A DNA stretch of 64,000 bases from Brachionus koreanus (Eukaryota > Rotifera > Eurotatoria > Ploima > Brachionidae). Numbering within the stretch: position 1 is the stretch's first letter; each line of letters starts with the position of its first letter. Under the pieces are notes generated by a model that searched no databases, was not told where the DNA came from, and worked only from the letters and a program-made list of their open reading frames with translations. The position numbers and the translations under genes were made by a program. Location: the NCBI GenBank assembly GCA_016987375.1, contig PJRA01000493.1, positions 670,245-734,244 on the forward strand, given 5' to 3'. Positions 25,601 to 38,600 of this stretch are shown piece after piece.

Positions 25601-27152
25601 GGCCTATGATAATATGAACTGAGTGATTGTTAACTTGACATATATTTTTTCAAGGAAAATATTTAAAATTTTTGTTCTAGAGTGGTATTTAATTTCATGA
25701 ACAGGAAATAGAATTTGAAGAGTCAAATAATCGTGAGATTTGGATACAATAAGCTCATTAATTCACTCGAGTAATCGAAACCAAGGCTCATTCAGTTGAC
25801 AAAACAATATTTAAATCTAAATTAAAAAAATGTTGTTTTTTTTTTATTTTATTTTATTTTATTTTTTATTTAAGCAAAATTCAAATTAGCTTTTAATATT
25901 TTGATCAGTGATGATAAACAAAAATCAAAGTGTCTTATGAAAAAAATAGTACGAAATATAAGAAGAGTTTATTTGAATATGAAGTGTTTAGGATTTATGC
26001 TTTTAAATTAGTTTAGTTTTTATAATCCGAGTTCAATTTTTAGCTAAAAGCTTATTTATTTAATACAAGGAAAAATGAACTTATTCTTTTTACAGCTCAA
26101 TTGATTGTTTAATAGAATTTAAGACACTTTTTTCTAAAGGAATTTATCCTCTAGTACATATACTGAAATTCAATCGAATGAGCATAAACATTTTTCTAAA
26201 ACTCGAACAAAATTAATAAATCAATTACATTAACTTCAAATATTAGACTTAGATCATCTTTCAATAGATATTACTTTTTATTTAAGAAAAAATATTCACA
26301 AACAACATCTAATCGATCTTTTTTATTATTTATATTAACTTCTTTTAGAAATCTAGTTTTTTTTTATCGATCTTGAGCTAAAAAATTGTTTAATAAAATT
26401 ATTTATTTACTTTTGAAAATTTGAGTGAGTTGTTTTTTATTTAACAAGCCTATGAAAATCATTAATTTTTAAAAGGCCACTTGTGATGAAATCAATAAGC
26501 GGATCTCTTTACTTTATTAATTTCAAGAGCATAAAACAACTAATCTAAAACTAAATTCAAGATTTAAATCTAATTAATATTTTTATTAGAAATTGTTTTT
26601 TCAAGGTATTTAGTTTTCTATCTGCCCACTAAATAATTGAAACCCAAATCAGGCTCATTAAGATTATGGCACAGTATTAAGCAGCTTTATTTAAATATAA
26701 ATACAAACATTTAAAGTTTAATAATCACTCGCAAGTGCTTTATTATTGAAATTTTTTTTTTCAAAGAAAATAAAGTTAGATTTTATTTAGCATTTTTTTA
26801 TGCCAAAGAGAAAAATTGATCAGTAAATTAGTAATTTTTCTTTATTAAGAATTTAGCTATTATTTTCTTTTCAATTAAAACTAAATTAGATGTAAAACTA
26901 TTATTAAGTAGGTCTGGTTTAAACATCAATAATCTGAAATGATTAGGAACAAAATTGAGTTTTAATTTGGCTCTGTCTAATTAGATGCCGATCGATCCAG
27001 CTGAGATCATAAATAATAAAACAAAAATTTTATAAAGTAGGATGAACATGTGATGTTATTTTTTGTATATTATTACGCCCCATCTCTTACAAATAATTTA
27101 ATGCAACTTTATTCCAGCTAAAAATCTTTTTTATTCTTCTTTATTTTTATAT

Positions 27153-27384
27153 TAGTGTTGGATACCGTCATTGATGGCCACTAAACTAGACCGCCAAAAT
27201 TTGGTGTTGGCCGTGTACAAAAAAAAATTTTTTTTACAAATCAAAAAATTCGATAGATAAAAGAATTGAGTAAAAGAAAAAAAGTTAAAATTTGTAAGAA
27301 AAAGTTTTTTCGCGCGTGGCCATCAAGATGGCCATCACCAAGTTATGGCGGCCTAGAGACCATCACTGACGGTACCCAACACTA
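27153..27384. repeat. TA-ended MITE (family B), second copy
   Basis: Flanked by TA. The left end is AGTGTTGGATACCGTCATTG, and the right end is the complement of AGTGTTGGGTACCGTCAGTG, with further inverted pairing of the GGCC-containing subterminal blocks. It matches the copy in the PDS5 intron at 8507-8709. The short 67-codon frame it contains (27266-27469) is incidental. Confidence 0.75.
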
Positions 27385-30300
27385 TTATGGATTCATGCAC
27401 TTTTTGATTTTTATAGAAAAACTTATTTTAGATCTGTGGTTTGTCAACAAGATCGAAATATTTAATTAGAAAGAGATTTAAAAGCTTATTAATGCAAAAA
27501 ATTATTTGCTTAAAAGCTTTGAATCTAAAATTTGTCAAACAAAAATCAAGGTTAAAAAGTCGATAAAAGCATTTGAAAGCAAAGAATTGACCCATCTAAA
27601 AGCCAATATTCAACAAAAGCTCTCATCTTATTTCCTGGTTCTTTATCCTTTTTATTTGAAATCAATATTTTATTAAATTTATAAAGAATAAAAAAAAGTC
27701 AAATATTTATTCAAACAAAGTGCTAATTTATTAAATTCAAAGTGTAACTTTTGTGACTTTGAGTGAATTGTAGATTAAGAAAAGAAAAAAATCTAGATAA
27801 AGTCAGCATTGGAATCGGCCTAGAGAACAAATATTTATTCCATGAGCGATCAAAAAAAAAGGATTAGTTCACAATAGCTTGAGGTCATTGTTCAATTTAT
27901 TAGACTTAATAATAACAAAAGTTAATCGAACTTTAAAATATTTAAAAAAAAACAATGGTTTTCTAATTCTATTTATGCCCATGATCATTAAAATGCCTAT
28001 ATCTTGCCATTAAAATTCATTAATTTTCTAAAAATCAATTTTCTTTTTTATCTTTAACCTAATCGATCTAATTTAGAAAAATTTTTTTTCTCTTAAATAT
28101 TGTGAACGTGCTAAATATTGTTTTTGTTCAGCAACAATAGAACAAAAATTTATTTTTATTTTGAATCGAATATCAATTAGTGTGTGTGTGAAAAAAAAAT
28201 AAGAAAAAAATAATTAACTTTTCTCATTGATAATAGTGCATATTAGTCAATTTTTTTTCATAGTGTAAATTTTTTCATCTGTAAACAGCCCGGAGTAAAA
28301 AAACATATTTTTTTTTTGTAAAATTTAACCAGTGGCAATTAATTTAGAATAGAGAAAAAAGTTATTCAACAGTTTAAATAACAATGTTTAATAAACAATT
28401 ATGCAAGTTTAAAAAATTTGTTTAAGTAATTTAGGATAAAAGTTTTGTTTTGCTTTTTTTTATTTTAAATAAAAAAAGTTTTAAAATTTTTTTGATCAAT
28501 TAATCGGACACTTAATTCTCTTTTGAAATGTAGATAAACTTTTATCTATCTTAAAACTGGTCAATAGGACATCTTGAGTATAGTTTTATGACTGCTATTA
28601 GATTTTATTTTCTTTCCAAGCATTCAAACTAAATTTATTCCATTTATCTTTCTAATCTTTATTTTAACGATTGCTCTAGTCTATCCAAATAGAATCATGA
28701 TTTATAAGAAATTTAAAACCACATTTTGTTTGTTAATTTTAAAATAATTTATCACTATCAGTAAGTTTTTTTTTAATAGAGAATTTTTAAGATAAACATT
28801 TCTGGCTACTGTGACATGAATATAAAATTAAATCTTAGCTAGCATTTTTTTGTTTATCAAATTTTATTTCAAAACACTGAGCTTTATTTTTTATTTCCTT
28901 AAATCACCGATTGACCTACTGAATGGATAATTAGAATCAAAGCTGGTATAGTAGAAATATAATTAAAGTTTCGTGCTTCTAAAAGCGATTAGTTTCGACA
29001 ATTGTTTCTGCCTAAGTGACATCAAACAGTCTCAGGACACTAATTTCGAGCACATAATGCTCATTGAACTATGCTCGTCCGAGAACGGATTCGAGCTCTG
29101 AGTCAAATAAGCTTCAAACATCTTTAGAGTTATATAAAGTTCATACAAACAAAATCTAGAACATGCATTTTTCCTTTAGTCATACTTTTTTTTTCAAGTT
29201 AAAAATACCCATGTGATTTTTTCAATAAATATTTTTAGTATTATTTTTCAAAATAAACAAATTTTCTTTGTCATAGAACGACTTGAAAAAATATGCTAAC
29301 ATCTTCACTTGCAAAATTCAACTAATTAAAAAATATTTTTTCTTCATTAGCACATCATTTTAGGGTGAAAATATTTTAAAACTTGACAAATGTGAGAATT
29401 GTTTACGGCTATCTGGTTTTACCATAGGACGTTAATTTTTACCTTATCTTAATCAAATACCGAGTGATAAACATACTTCATTTTTTAAAGATCGATTATC
29501 GCGATATTTCACCAAAACAATTATCAAAATATCCACATTTAAGTTCATTTTATCTATTTTTTTCCCATTTATTTTTCATCTTTTATTTATGATAGATTTT
29601 TTTTTTTTTATTATTTTAACTGAATAAACAAATTAATAAAACTATCTCCCGACTTTTAGTCCATTTTAAGATGTAAAAAAAAATCTTTTAAATACATCAA
29701 ATTATTTTGATACCATAAAAATTATTCAGTTAATATTCTTAAATTAAAATTAAGGCGATTTGAGAGTAAAAATTAAAAAAAAATCTAAAAACAAAAAATA
29801 CTTTTTTAAATATGAAAATTTGTTTTGGTTTTTAGATATTTGGATTATAAATGTGCTTAATATATAAACTCGAAGAGCATGTGATTTATTTTCACTGGCT
29901 GATCAAAAAAATAGTATGGATAAATATAGAATATTTGTTTAATTAACATCTTTTTTTTAAGTCAATTTTAGCTTGTGTTAAATTTTCAAAAATGGTCAAT
30001 TTTTTTTTTTAATTTTTGTCCCAAAAAGGCCATTATTCAGAAGCTTCAATTTTGTCAGATCATCAAAAGTCATTTTCATAATGATATGTGCTTTTTTAAA
30101 AGACTAAATATCTTTCGAAGAAAAATTTAAATTAGAATTTCTGTCTGTTTTTTAAGATTATAATTTTTTCAAATTAAGAAAAAAATGTTTTATTTTAAAA
30201 TATTTTAAATTTAAAGAAAACGAAAAATAAATGTCTTCTAATTTATTTAAACATTCAAAACACGGAGGAATTTTTTCGACACTTGATTTTTCATCTCTTC

Positions 30301-31271
30301 TTTGTATTCAGTTAAATAAATACAGTCACAGAATATTCTTATTTTAAAGGAATAAAAGGCAAAAAATTCAACTCAAAGGCTCGAAAAAAACCTTCCCAGT
30401 TTTTTGTTTTAAAATTTTAAAATGTTAAAATTACAGGATAAAGTTTTTTATTTTGAATTTTAGAGCAAGAAAATATTTGAAAACTCAATTAAGTCTTGAA
30501 TAAATGAGAATATTTTTAGTTTTAAAAAATTTTTAATCTTTCTGATTTAACATTCTTTTTTTTAAACATTACTTTCAAACAAAAAAATCAATATTTTTAA
30601 TTATCAAAACAATTAAAATCAAGTTTAAATAAAACATTTAAGTTAGCAGACTTATTTGAAGCATTTGGCATAAACAAATCATAGAGAAAAATCTCTTAGT
30701 ATATTAAAAAAAAGTTGTTTATTTGAAAGAAGATAATTAGAAATGGATAAATAGAATTTGCAAAAATTAGACAACATATTTTGGTCTTTGAACCCAGCAG
30801 AAATAAATTGTTTAGTATTGGTTTGAAACGAATGAGGAACGGATATTTTAAGATAAGGAAATAGCGGTGTATTAAAATTTCAAAGTCAGTCAAATTTATT
30901 AAATGATAATAGCTTAGATATTCATGGAATTTGTAAAGAATGGTATGCTTGTTTAATTTGTTTTAGATTAAGTTAAATGAATCGGTTCTATTTTAGCGGC
31001 AAAGCTGCTTGTATCTTGTTTCAGTCATAGACAAAAAGTTTATATTTGTGTTGAATATTTTGCTCAATCCATATTTAAACAATATCCTTCATGATAACAC
31101 AAAATTGTCCATATAGATAAAACAAACTTTAGCCAGACTCTAAAAAATAGGCAAACAAAATGCGTATGCAAACATACATGTTTTTATCAAGTCTGCTCAG
31201 ATTAGATCCTAGCTAAAAAAGACAATAAAATTGATAAACGTACGTCTAACGTCTATTCGCCTCATTCGATA

Positions 31272-31330
31272 CAATTTCTTGTAATAAATGACTTTATTTA
31301 TCAATTTCTTGTAATAAATGACTTTATTTA
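31272..31330. repeat. 30-bp tandem duplication
   Basis: The unit beginning CAATTTCTTGTAATAAATGA is present twice back to back with a 30-bp period and no visible mismatches over 29 bases, suggesting a recent duplication. Confidence 0.9.
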
Positions 31331-32691
31331 TTAGCTTTGAGACTAATTTCATATCTGTCTATATAATTAAATGTTTTAATTTACGAAAGAAATTCTAGCC
31401 TAAAGCAGTCATTATTCTGACAAATTAAATGGCGAGATAAATTCAAATCAAATTAGAAAATAAATTGTTCAAGTTGAGAAGGTCAATATTTGCTATTGGA
31501 CATGTAAAAATGTTCAATATTAAATATTTAGAAAATTCATCCATTATTTAAGTCATCTTTACAAAATTATTTCATTCATAACGTAATACACATTAAACAA
31601 AACAAAAACACAACCATTGAACTTTTTTCAGTTCTGAATGTTAATATTAAAATTTCAATTGCTCCGTTTCTGGTTCACAGAAGGCCTTTAAGCGCCTAAT
31701 TAGCCTACAGCCGACCCACTTTAACAGGTCAATTAAACTCAAATTCAACAAGTACTTTGTGCATCAAATGACTAATTGTATTTCAAGTTAATATTTTTAA
31801 ATTTTCACTTCCTTTAACTATTTATTTTTCAAGTCGGAACCATTTGTGTGTCTAAAACGAACAAAACATTTATTTCAGTTTTTGATCATTGAAACATCTT
31901 TTGTTTTTTGGTTTTTTTGAACCGAATAAAAGCTAGGAAGCTGCAAGGCCTGCTAAAAAATTAGCTGTTTGCTCACAATCGGCAAGAAAATTTTCATTTG
32001 TCTTCTATTAAATTAAAATTTTATTCTGTTTCAAGTTCTTCTGTCGAGTTAGAATTTTAATCAATCATAGCATAATTAGACATGCTAAATTAAAATTTTA
32101 ATCAATTTAGAAATAAATAAATTATTGTAAATGCTCAAATAGAATAGGCATAATTTAAGAGTTAGGTGATTTTTTTTAAAAATTTATTAAGTTTTTTCAA
32201 TTTGAAAAAAAAATTTTTTTCAGCATTAATTTCTTATTTTTTATGGTATTAAAAGAATATATGACAGAAAGCTTGCACAAAAATAATGAAAAAAATTTTT
32301 TGTTTTTCTGAAAAATTCTAAACTTAATTGATTATTTAAAAAAATTTTTGAACTAAGTCTTTTCACATTAATTTGCGATAAATTAATTTAGAGAATAAAA
32401 AAATGAAGCCTGGCATAGAAAGAGAGGGAGTTTATTTTTTGCTAAATAAAAATGATTGATTAGATAAACTTGAACAAAGTCAAAGAAAGATGCACTCAAG
32501 TTAATGTAAATATTTATTTTTTAAGTAAAAAAAAATTTCTGCTTCTTTTTTTTTTTACTCAATTCCAACGTAAATGTGTAAACAATTTATTAATAAATGG
32601 TGTAGAGCTTAAGAAAATAAAAAAAAAAATTTTTCAAGATTTTAGATGAAAGATATTTTATAATGAGTTCACACTAATTAGTCGACAAACA

Positions 32692-35600
32692 ATGAGCAGC
32701 AGGAATGATCTAAACGATGCAATTTATTACGCCAAATTAGTCAATTTTGACAGAAAAACAAATCAAAATTGCCAAAAGGAGCCCTCTTACGAAACCATGA
32801 ACATCTACCAAGATATAGCTGATTCGGATTTTGTTGATCAAGTTAATCAACAACATTTGATTCAACAACAAGAAAAACAACGTTCTCTAAAAACAAAGCG
32901 TTTAACATTAAGCCAACAAAATAGCAAGCAAAATTCAATAAACCAAATTTATAGAGATAACTTGAATAGCATTTTTGGCAAACGAAATTTTAAATCAAAT
33001 AACAACGAACAACTTTTGTTCAAGCTAATTAAAACAAATAGTTCAGAATCTACATCACCTTGTTCAACGTCATCCAATTCGACTTCGTCTACAAGTTCCA
33101 AGCTAAAAAAATCACCCACGTCATCAACATCATCAATAACCAATTCACAGACACTTCTCGTAAGAAAAAAACCCTCACCCGATCTAAACACCTACTTGCA
33201 GTATTCGCTAATCACTACCCAAATACCCAAGCTGCAAAAAGCCGACGATTCGGCCTCAAACGATGAGGATTCGAGTAATACAATAAAAAAAAATTTCGAT
33301 GTTTTAGTCCTAAAGCCTGTCATCCGCTCTAATCACAGTGCAGCACACGACTCCACTTTGCTTACGCCTTTGCACAACAACACAATAAAACAGGGCAAAA
33401 AAATCTCCATAGACAACATTTCATCGCCGACCCTCGTCCCATTTGACTCGTTTAATTATTACAATAAATTGAACAAAAATCCGGACAATTCGCCAGTAGA
33501 GTGCACACAAACCAACGTAAAGTCGGCATCCACGTCCTATCTATTGTCGAAAATATCCTCTTTGGCCAATTTGACTCTTCCTAAGAGTAGACCTTCGGTA
33601 ACGCCGACCACCTCGTCATCTAGCTCTTCTTCGGCACAACAATCGCCCATTATGAACAACAACGGCCTAATGAACAATTTGGCTAGCAAAACTACAAAGT
33701 TTTTTAATCGAAAATTAAGCCAGCAACAAATCGAAGTTTCGACTACACCGCTGAGCTCTAATTCGTACATGATTTTGTCTTCTTCGTCTGTCAACTCAAT
33801 TGACCAAGAGAATCCATCGCCAAGTGTAACTATGGATTTAGATGAGAATTTTTCCACTAATTTAGAAGACGATTGTGACGAAGAAATAAATTATTTGATG
33901 AATCCGGATTGTAATAATGGTACAAGAATGGCATACAAAACTGTGCAGAGAGTCAAACATTTGAAATCGGCGTCTAGCTCCAGTTCGTCGACTAAATCGT
34001 CTATGTCTACTAATGTAGTCACAAGTTCGAGACGACCTTTTAAGAAGAGAAGTCAAAGCATCCATGCAAATTTGGACAACAAAGTCTGGTTCTTCAATCC
34101 GGTAAGTTTAATTTTTGATCGAATTTTTTTTTTTTTAAAAGTATCAAAGTATGGCTTTTTTAAAATTTTATTTGTTAATTTTTTTTTCGGCTAGATAAGT
34201 TAAGGTTTGCATAATTCATTATGTTGTTGTTAATTTTGTTTCAGCAATTTTTTGTTATACAATAATAGAATAATAATAAAATAATGCGATAAAAAAATAT
34301 GCTATTAAATAATCATCTGCTTTGCAATTAGAACTGTTAATTAATTTTGTGAGAAAATTTTAAAGACATATAAATAATATTTCTAAGTTAACTGATGACT
34401 TTAAAATGTATTGGAATTGGAAAAAATATTTTTATTCAAAGTAATATACAAATATTTTGCCAGTGAACATTGTTTAAGGTGGAATAAAAATCAAATGAAA
34501 TTTTTGGCGTTTGAATATTTCTAAATTGAAAAAAAATTTTGCTTGAATTTAAAATTTATTTTATTTTTAATAAAAATAGTTGTGAATAATTTAAAAAATC
34601 ATTTTTTAAAAAACAATCGGTTTTTTACTTTTTTTTTCAAAAATTATTAAATTTATTGAATAAAAAACAAAGAAAGAAAGTAACAAAAGAAGTTAAAAAA
34701 AGCCCTCCGATCTTTGAGTGTTAAATCTTGCATTTTTTGCTTTAATTTTGCATTAAAAAAAAACATGTAAAAAAATAGACATAACTGCTGTGAAAGCTAA
34801 CATTCACAAGCATGTAGATTTTTATTTTTAACTAGTTTAATTATTTATTTATTGGATTAATTGAAAATTTATTTTAATCTTTCTTATGTTTGAAAAATTC
34901 AATAAAATTATAGAATTTCAATATTTGAAAATAAGCTTTATTTACTGACTGTTGCTTATACAGCCAAAAATTATATAAAAAAATTTTTGTTTTCTTATTG
35001 ATTTTCAAGAATTTTTGAATGCAGACTTAAGTAGAATTAAAATAAATGGACTGATCTTAAATCGATTTTTTTAAGTATGATAAAGATCAGTTATAAATAA
35101 ATCTATTCAACAGCAATTCTAAATTTGTTCAACCTAATTTAGATCATAGATTTCTGCCATACTTTATCAGAAATTGATTTATACGAGCAAACAATATCTT
35201 TCTAAAATTTTATTTCATAGCACAAATTTACATGAAGTAACAATTCATATAGGGACTAAAAAAGAGATTACAACTCGATGTACGATATTAATATTATGTT
35301 AATATTTTTGCTAATGCAATATTAAAATCAAAAGCTAATTCATTTAACTGTTTATTCCTAAGTATTTTGATGACTTCTATCGGTTTAAAAAAAAAACAAT
35401 ATATCTAATTTGGCTTTGTATTTAAAATTTTTTCAAGTAAAAGAAATCATCTGAATTTGTTTGAAAATTACGTCAATAAAAAAAAAATCAACACAAAGTG
35501 TTTATCACAAGTTGAATTTAAATGGGCTTAGGAAAACGTGTTTATATTTTCTAAACAATTTCAATAGAATTTTAAAGTCTTTTCTAGCAGAAAAATGTCA

Positions 35601-38600
35601 AAGTCTTTTTTTTATAATATAAATTTAATTATTCGTTTGAAAGAAAATAATTTTTTTATTAATTGTTTTCAGACTTGTTCTAGAGCCAGTTATTGATTCA
35701 AACATTTTTAAAAAAATAAGGAGGAATTTTTATTCAATTTTCAATTTTTAAATGAGTTTAAAATATAATGAAATCAATAGTTTTAAAGGGTCTTTTACTT
35801 ATTAGTTTTGGACAATTCATGCTATTTTTTAAACTTAACTAAATATGCCTAATTAAGTATTTTCTATTCTCGGTTTTGGATCAAAATATGTTTTGAAAAA
35901 TAGAGAGAAACATTAGGGCTAAAATATACTGTCAAAAAAAATTAATAAGAAAATATTTAGCTTTTTGAATAGACTTTTTTTTTATTTTATCAAGACAAGA
36001 AAATGATATCTCAAATAGGTCAAAAATATTTCTCTAGGAAATGTCATGTCAAATTGGATTTTAAATAGTAAAAATCTAAAAAAAATTTTTCATATGCTTT
36101 TAAGTGGTGTTTATAGGACCAAATTGAAAAATCGACTAAGAAATATTTTAAAGATTAAAAACTATTTAAACATCCAATTTATCAAAATGTGACATGCTAA
36201 AAGCTTCCTTTCTTTTATGAAATCAATTTATCAAGCAGTTTATTGAGCCATTCAATCGATGTTAATAATTTGAATTTTCTATCAAATATTTTGTCAGAAT
36301 TAAAATTTCTGAAGAAGTGAAGTGGGAAGTGTTAATATGAATTCCTTTATTTTACTATGATAATTTATCTAAATAGAAGATAATTGAGGTGAAGCTGAGT
36401 GTAGTGGTATGATACTGAATTATTTGAAATCTAGCTAATTAATCAAACCAAAAAAGTCCGTATAGTACATTTGATTAGATGTTTGTTATCAGCAATTTCC
36501 CATTAATCATATTAAATTTGAGATTGTTGAAAAAAATTATTTTCTCAAGTTAATTTACCGTCTATACAAAAAAAGAATTGAGGCATATTTTTATTCTAAT
36601 AAATTGATTGATATCATTACTAGCTATTCAAATATTTATTTAATTTTTGTAAATAAATTAATGATTAAAATAGAATAAAGATCTATTTTTTAACTTTATT
36701 AGTTCAATAAATGCAAAATTACACCCTATTTTAGATTAATGCGTCAAAGAGTTGTTTAATCTTAAACAAAGCACTAGTTCATTTTGAATTTTATTTACAC
36801 ATAAGTTTCTAATTTTTTTGAGACTCAAAATTGTAGCTGTAAATTATTTTAAAGTAAAATGATGACATTGTTTACACATATTTTAATATCGATTTTAACT
36901 TGATGTTTGTTCGACTAAATTAGATTTTTACTTCTGTTTTATTTTATTAAATAAATTTTAAAATTAGAAATATTTTATTGTATTGATTATTGAAATTTAA
37001 TTTTTTTTTTAAGGCTGAAGAGTGTTGGTACATGACTGGACCAATTGGCAAAATGGCCTCGGTCTCATCGTGCTCATCGTTGGGCGATGAAGCAGATAGG
37101 GCCAAAAAAATAAAGCTTAACGACATTCAAGTCAAATATTTGACTCTAATCGAGCTCAAGTATTTGAAGCAAATTTGCTTCAATAAACTGCAAGCGATGT
37201 CCGAGCAGAATTCAATCAAAGATTTGGGCCTCAAGTCGCTCTGTATTCCGAAGGATGAATCAATGAAAACAATTAAGACCAAAAATATTTCATCAACTGC
37301 GATGCGAAGTCGCTCGGTCGACTTCAAATTTTTCGAAGACATAAAAGAGAATTATTTTTTCAAAAAGGGCCAAAAAGAAAATACCGAGATGGTATTTGGT
37401 CAAACTTTGTACAAATGTATTCTCAATGACCTAAAAAAAATAACTAATCCTGAGCAAAAAAAAAATATATCCATGACCGTCAATAAGAGATGGAAGTCAA
37501 ACACAACTAATCTTTTGATTGCGTCCAAAAATGATCTTAACATATTGAATGGAGCTGGCGAGCAAAAAGTCAACTTGCGTCAAAAACCTGAGCATGATTA
37601 TGCCAAGCGAAATTCGGTTTTATTCGAGGCTCTCGATCTCAAGAACTCGACTGTGAAAAAAAACTCGACCAAAAATCCAAACGATAAGAATAAAAACGAC
37701 TCGGCAAGCAACAATCAGAATTTGTCCATACGCAGCGAAGGTCTTGTGCCCAACATTGTCAAATCATGCTGCAATCACATCAGTGACTATGGTCTCGATG
37801 TTGTCGGTATTTTCCGAATTGACTCATCTAAAAAAAGAATTAAAGAAGTAATTTTTTTTTCTGCATTTTTTTCTTCCTTTGATAATAATAAATTTAAAAA
37901 AACATTTTTTAAATTTTTACTCAAATTTTAATTAAATATTTTATTTAAAAAAATATTTAGCTAAAAGAAATGTATGACAGCGGTAAGAACATAGATATGG
38001 GAGAGCACTTTAACACAAATGATGCCGCTTGTTTGCTCAAGGAATATTTGAGATCACTGCCGGAACCATTGTTGACCCGTGACTTGTATTCGAGTTTTCT
38101 TGCCACCAACAGTAAATCATCATAATAAACTGAAAACAAAATTTAATTTTTTTCATTTAAATAAAGAAATAAGCGATAAAGCTTTAAGACTTGAAATGAC
38201 TCGGTACCTAGTATGTCTTTTGCCGGTGCCAAATCGAGACACTCTGGAAGTTTTGCTTAAATTGTTGAACAGGGTTAGATCACATGCAGAGCCAGTCAAT
38301 CAAAATGAGAAATTAATTGGCGGCAATAAAATGGATGCTTTCAATTTAGCAATGGTATTTGGTCCAAATTTGCTCAAAAAACACAAACTCTCTCAAATTT
38401 CACTAAACACCAAGCCGAATGATCTCCAAAATGACAAGTACAATATAATCGATGATATTGATTCGGTCATTTCAGTCACCAAATATTTGATTGAAAATCA
38501 GAATTTAGTTTTCAAAGTAAAATTTTTTATTTTTTTTAAATTTAGAAATTTTTAATATTTCAATTGAAAAATAAATTAAATAACAATGAACTAGATTAGA

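Larger units (their letters stand above)
19606..32691. other. 13-kb gene-poor stretch upstream of the RhoGAP gene
   Basis: No exon series that I can recognise lies on either strand. The longest plausible frame is 83 codons at 24569-24820 (+), with no known motif and no convincing splice context. The stretch holds a TA-ended MITE (27153-27384) and a 30-bp tandem duplication (31272-31330), both listed separately. A less A/T-rich island at about 28970-29115 is also without coding sense. Part of this may be 5' regulatory DNA or untranslated exons of the downstream RhoGAP gene. Confidence 0.5.

Noticed and set aside
28970..29115. Possible tRNA around a B-box-like GGATTCGAGCTC
   Set aside because: No matching acceptor stem, D-arm or A-box at the right distance, so no cloverleaf can be drawn.
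30696..30893. A 65-codon minus-strand frame rich in Phe/Ile/Leu
   Set aside because: A hydrophobic translation of A/T-rich DNA; no signal or family features beyond composition.
32949..33857. Minus-strand and shifted plus-strand frames over RhoGAP exon 1
   Set aside because: Shadows of the Ser/Thr-rich coding exon; the plus frame joins correctly to the GAP-domain exons.
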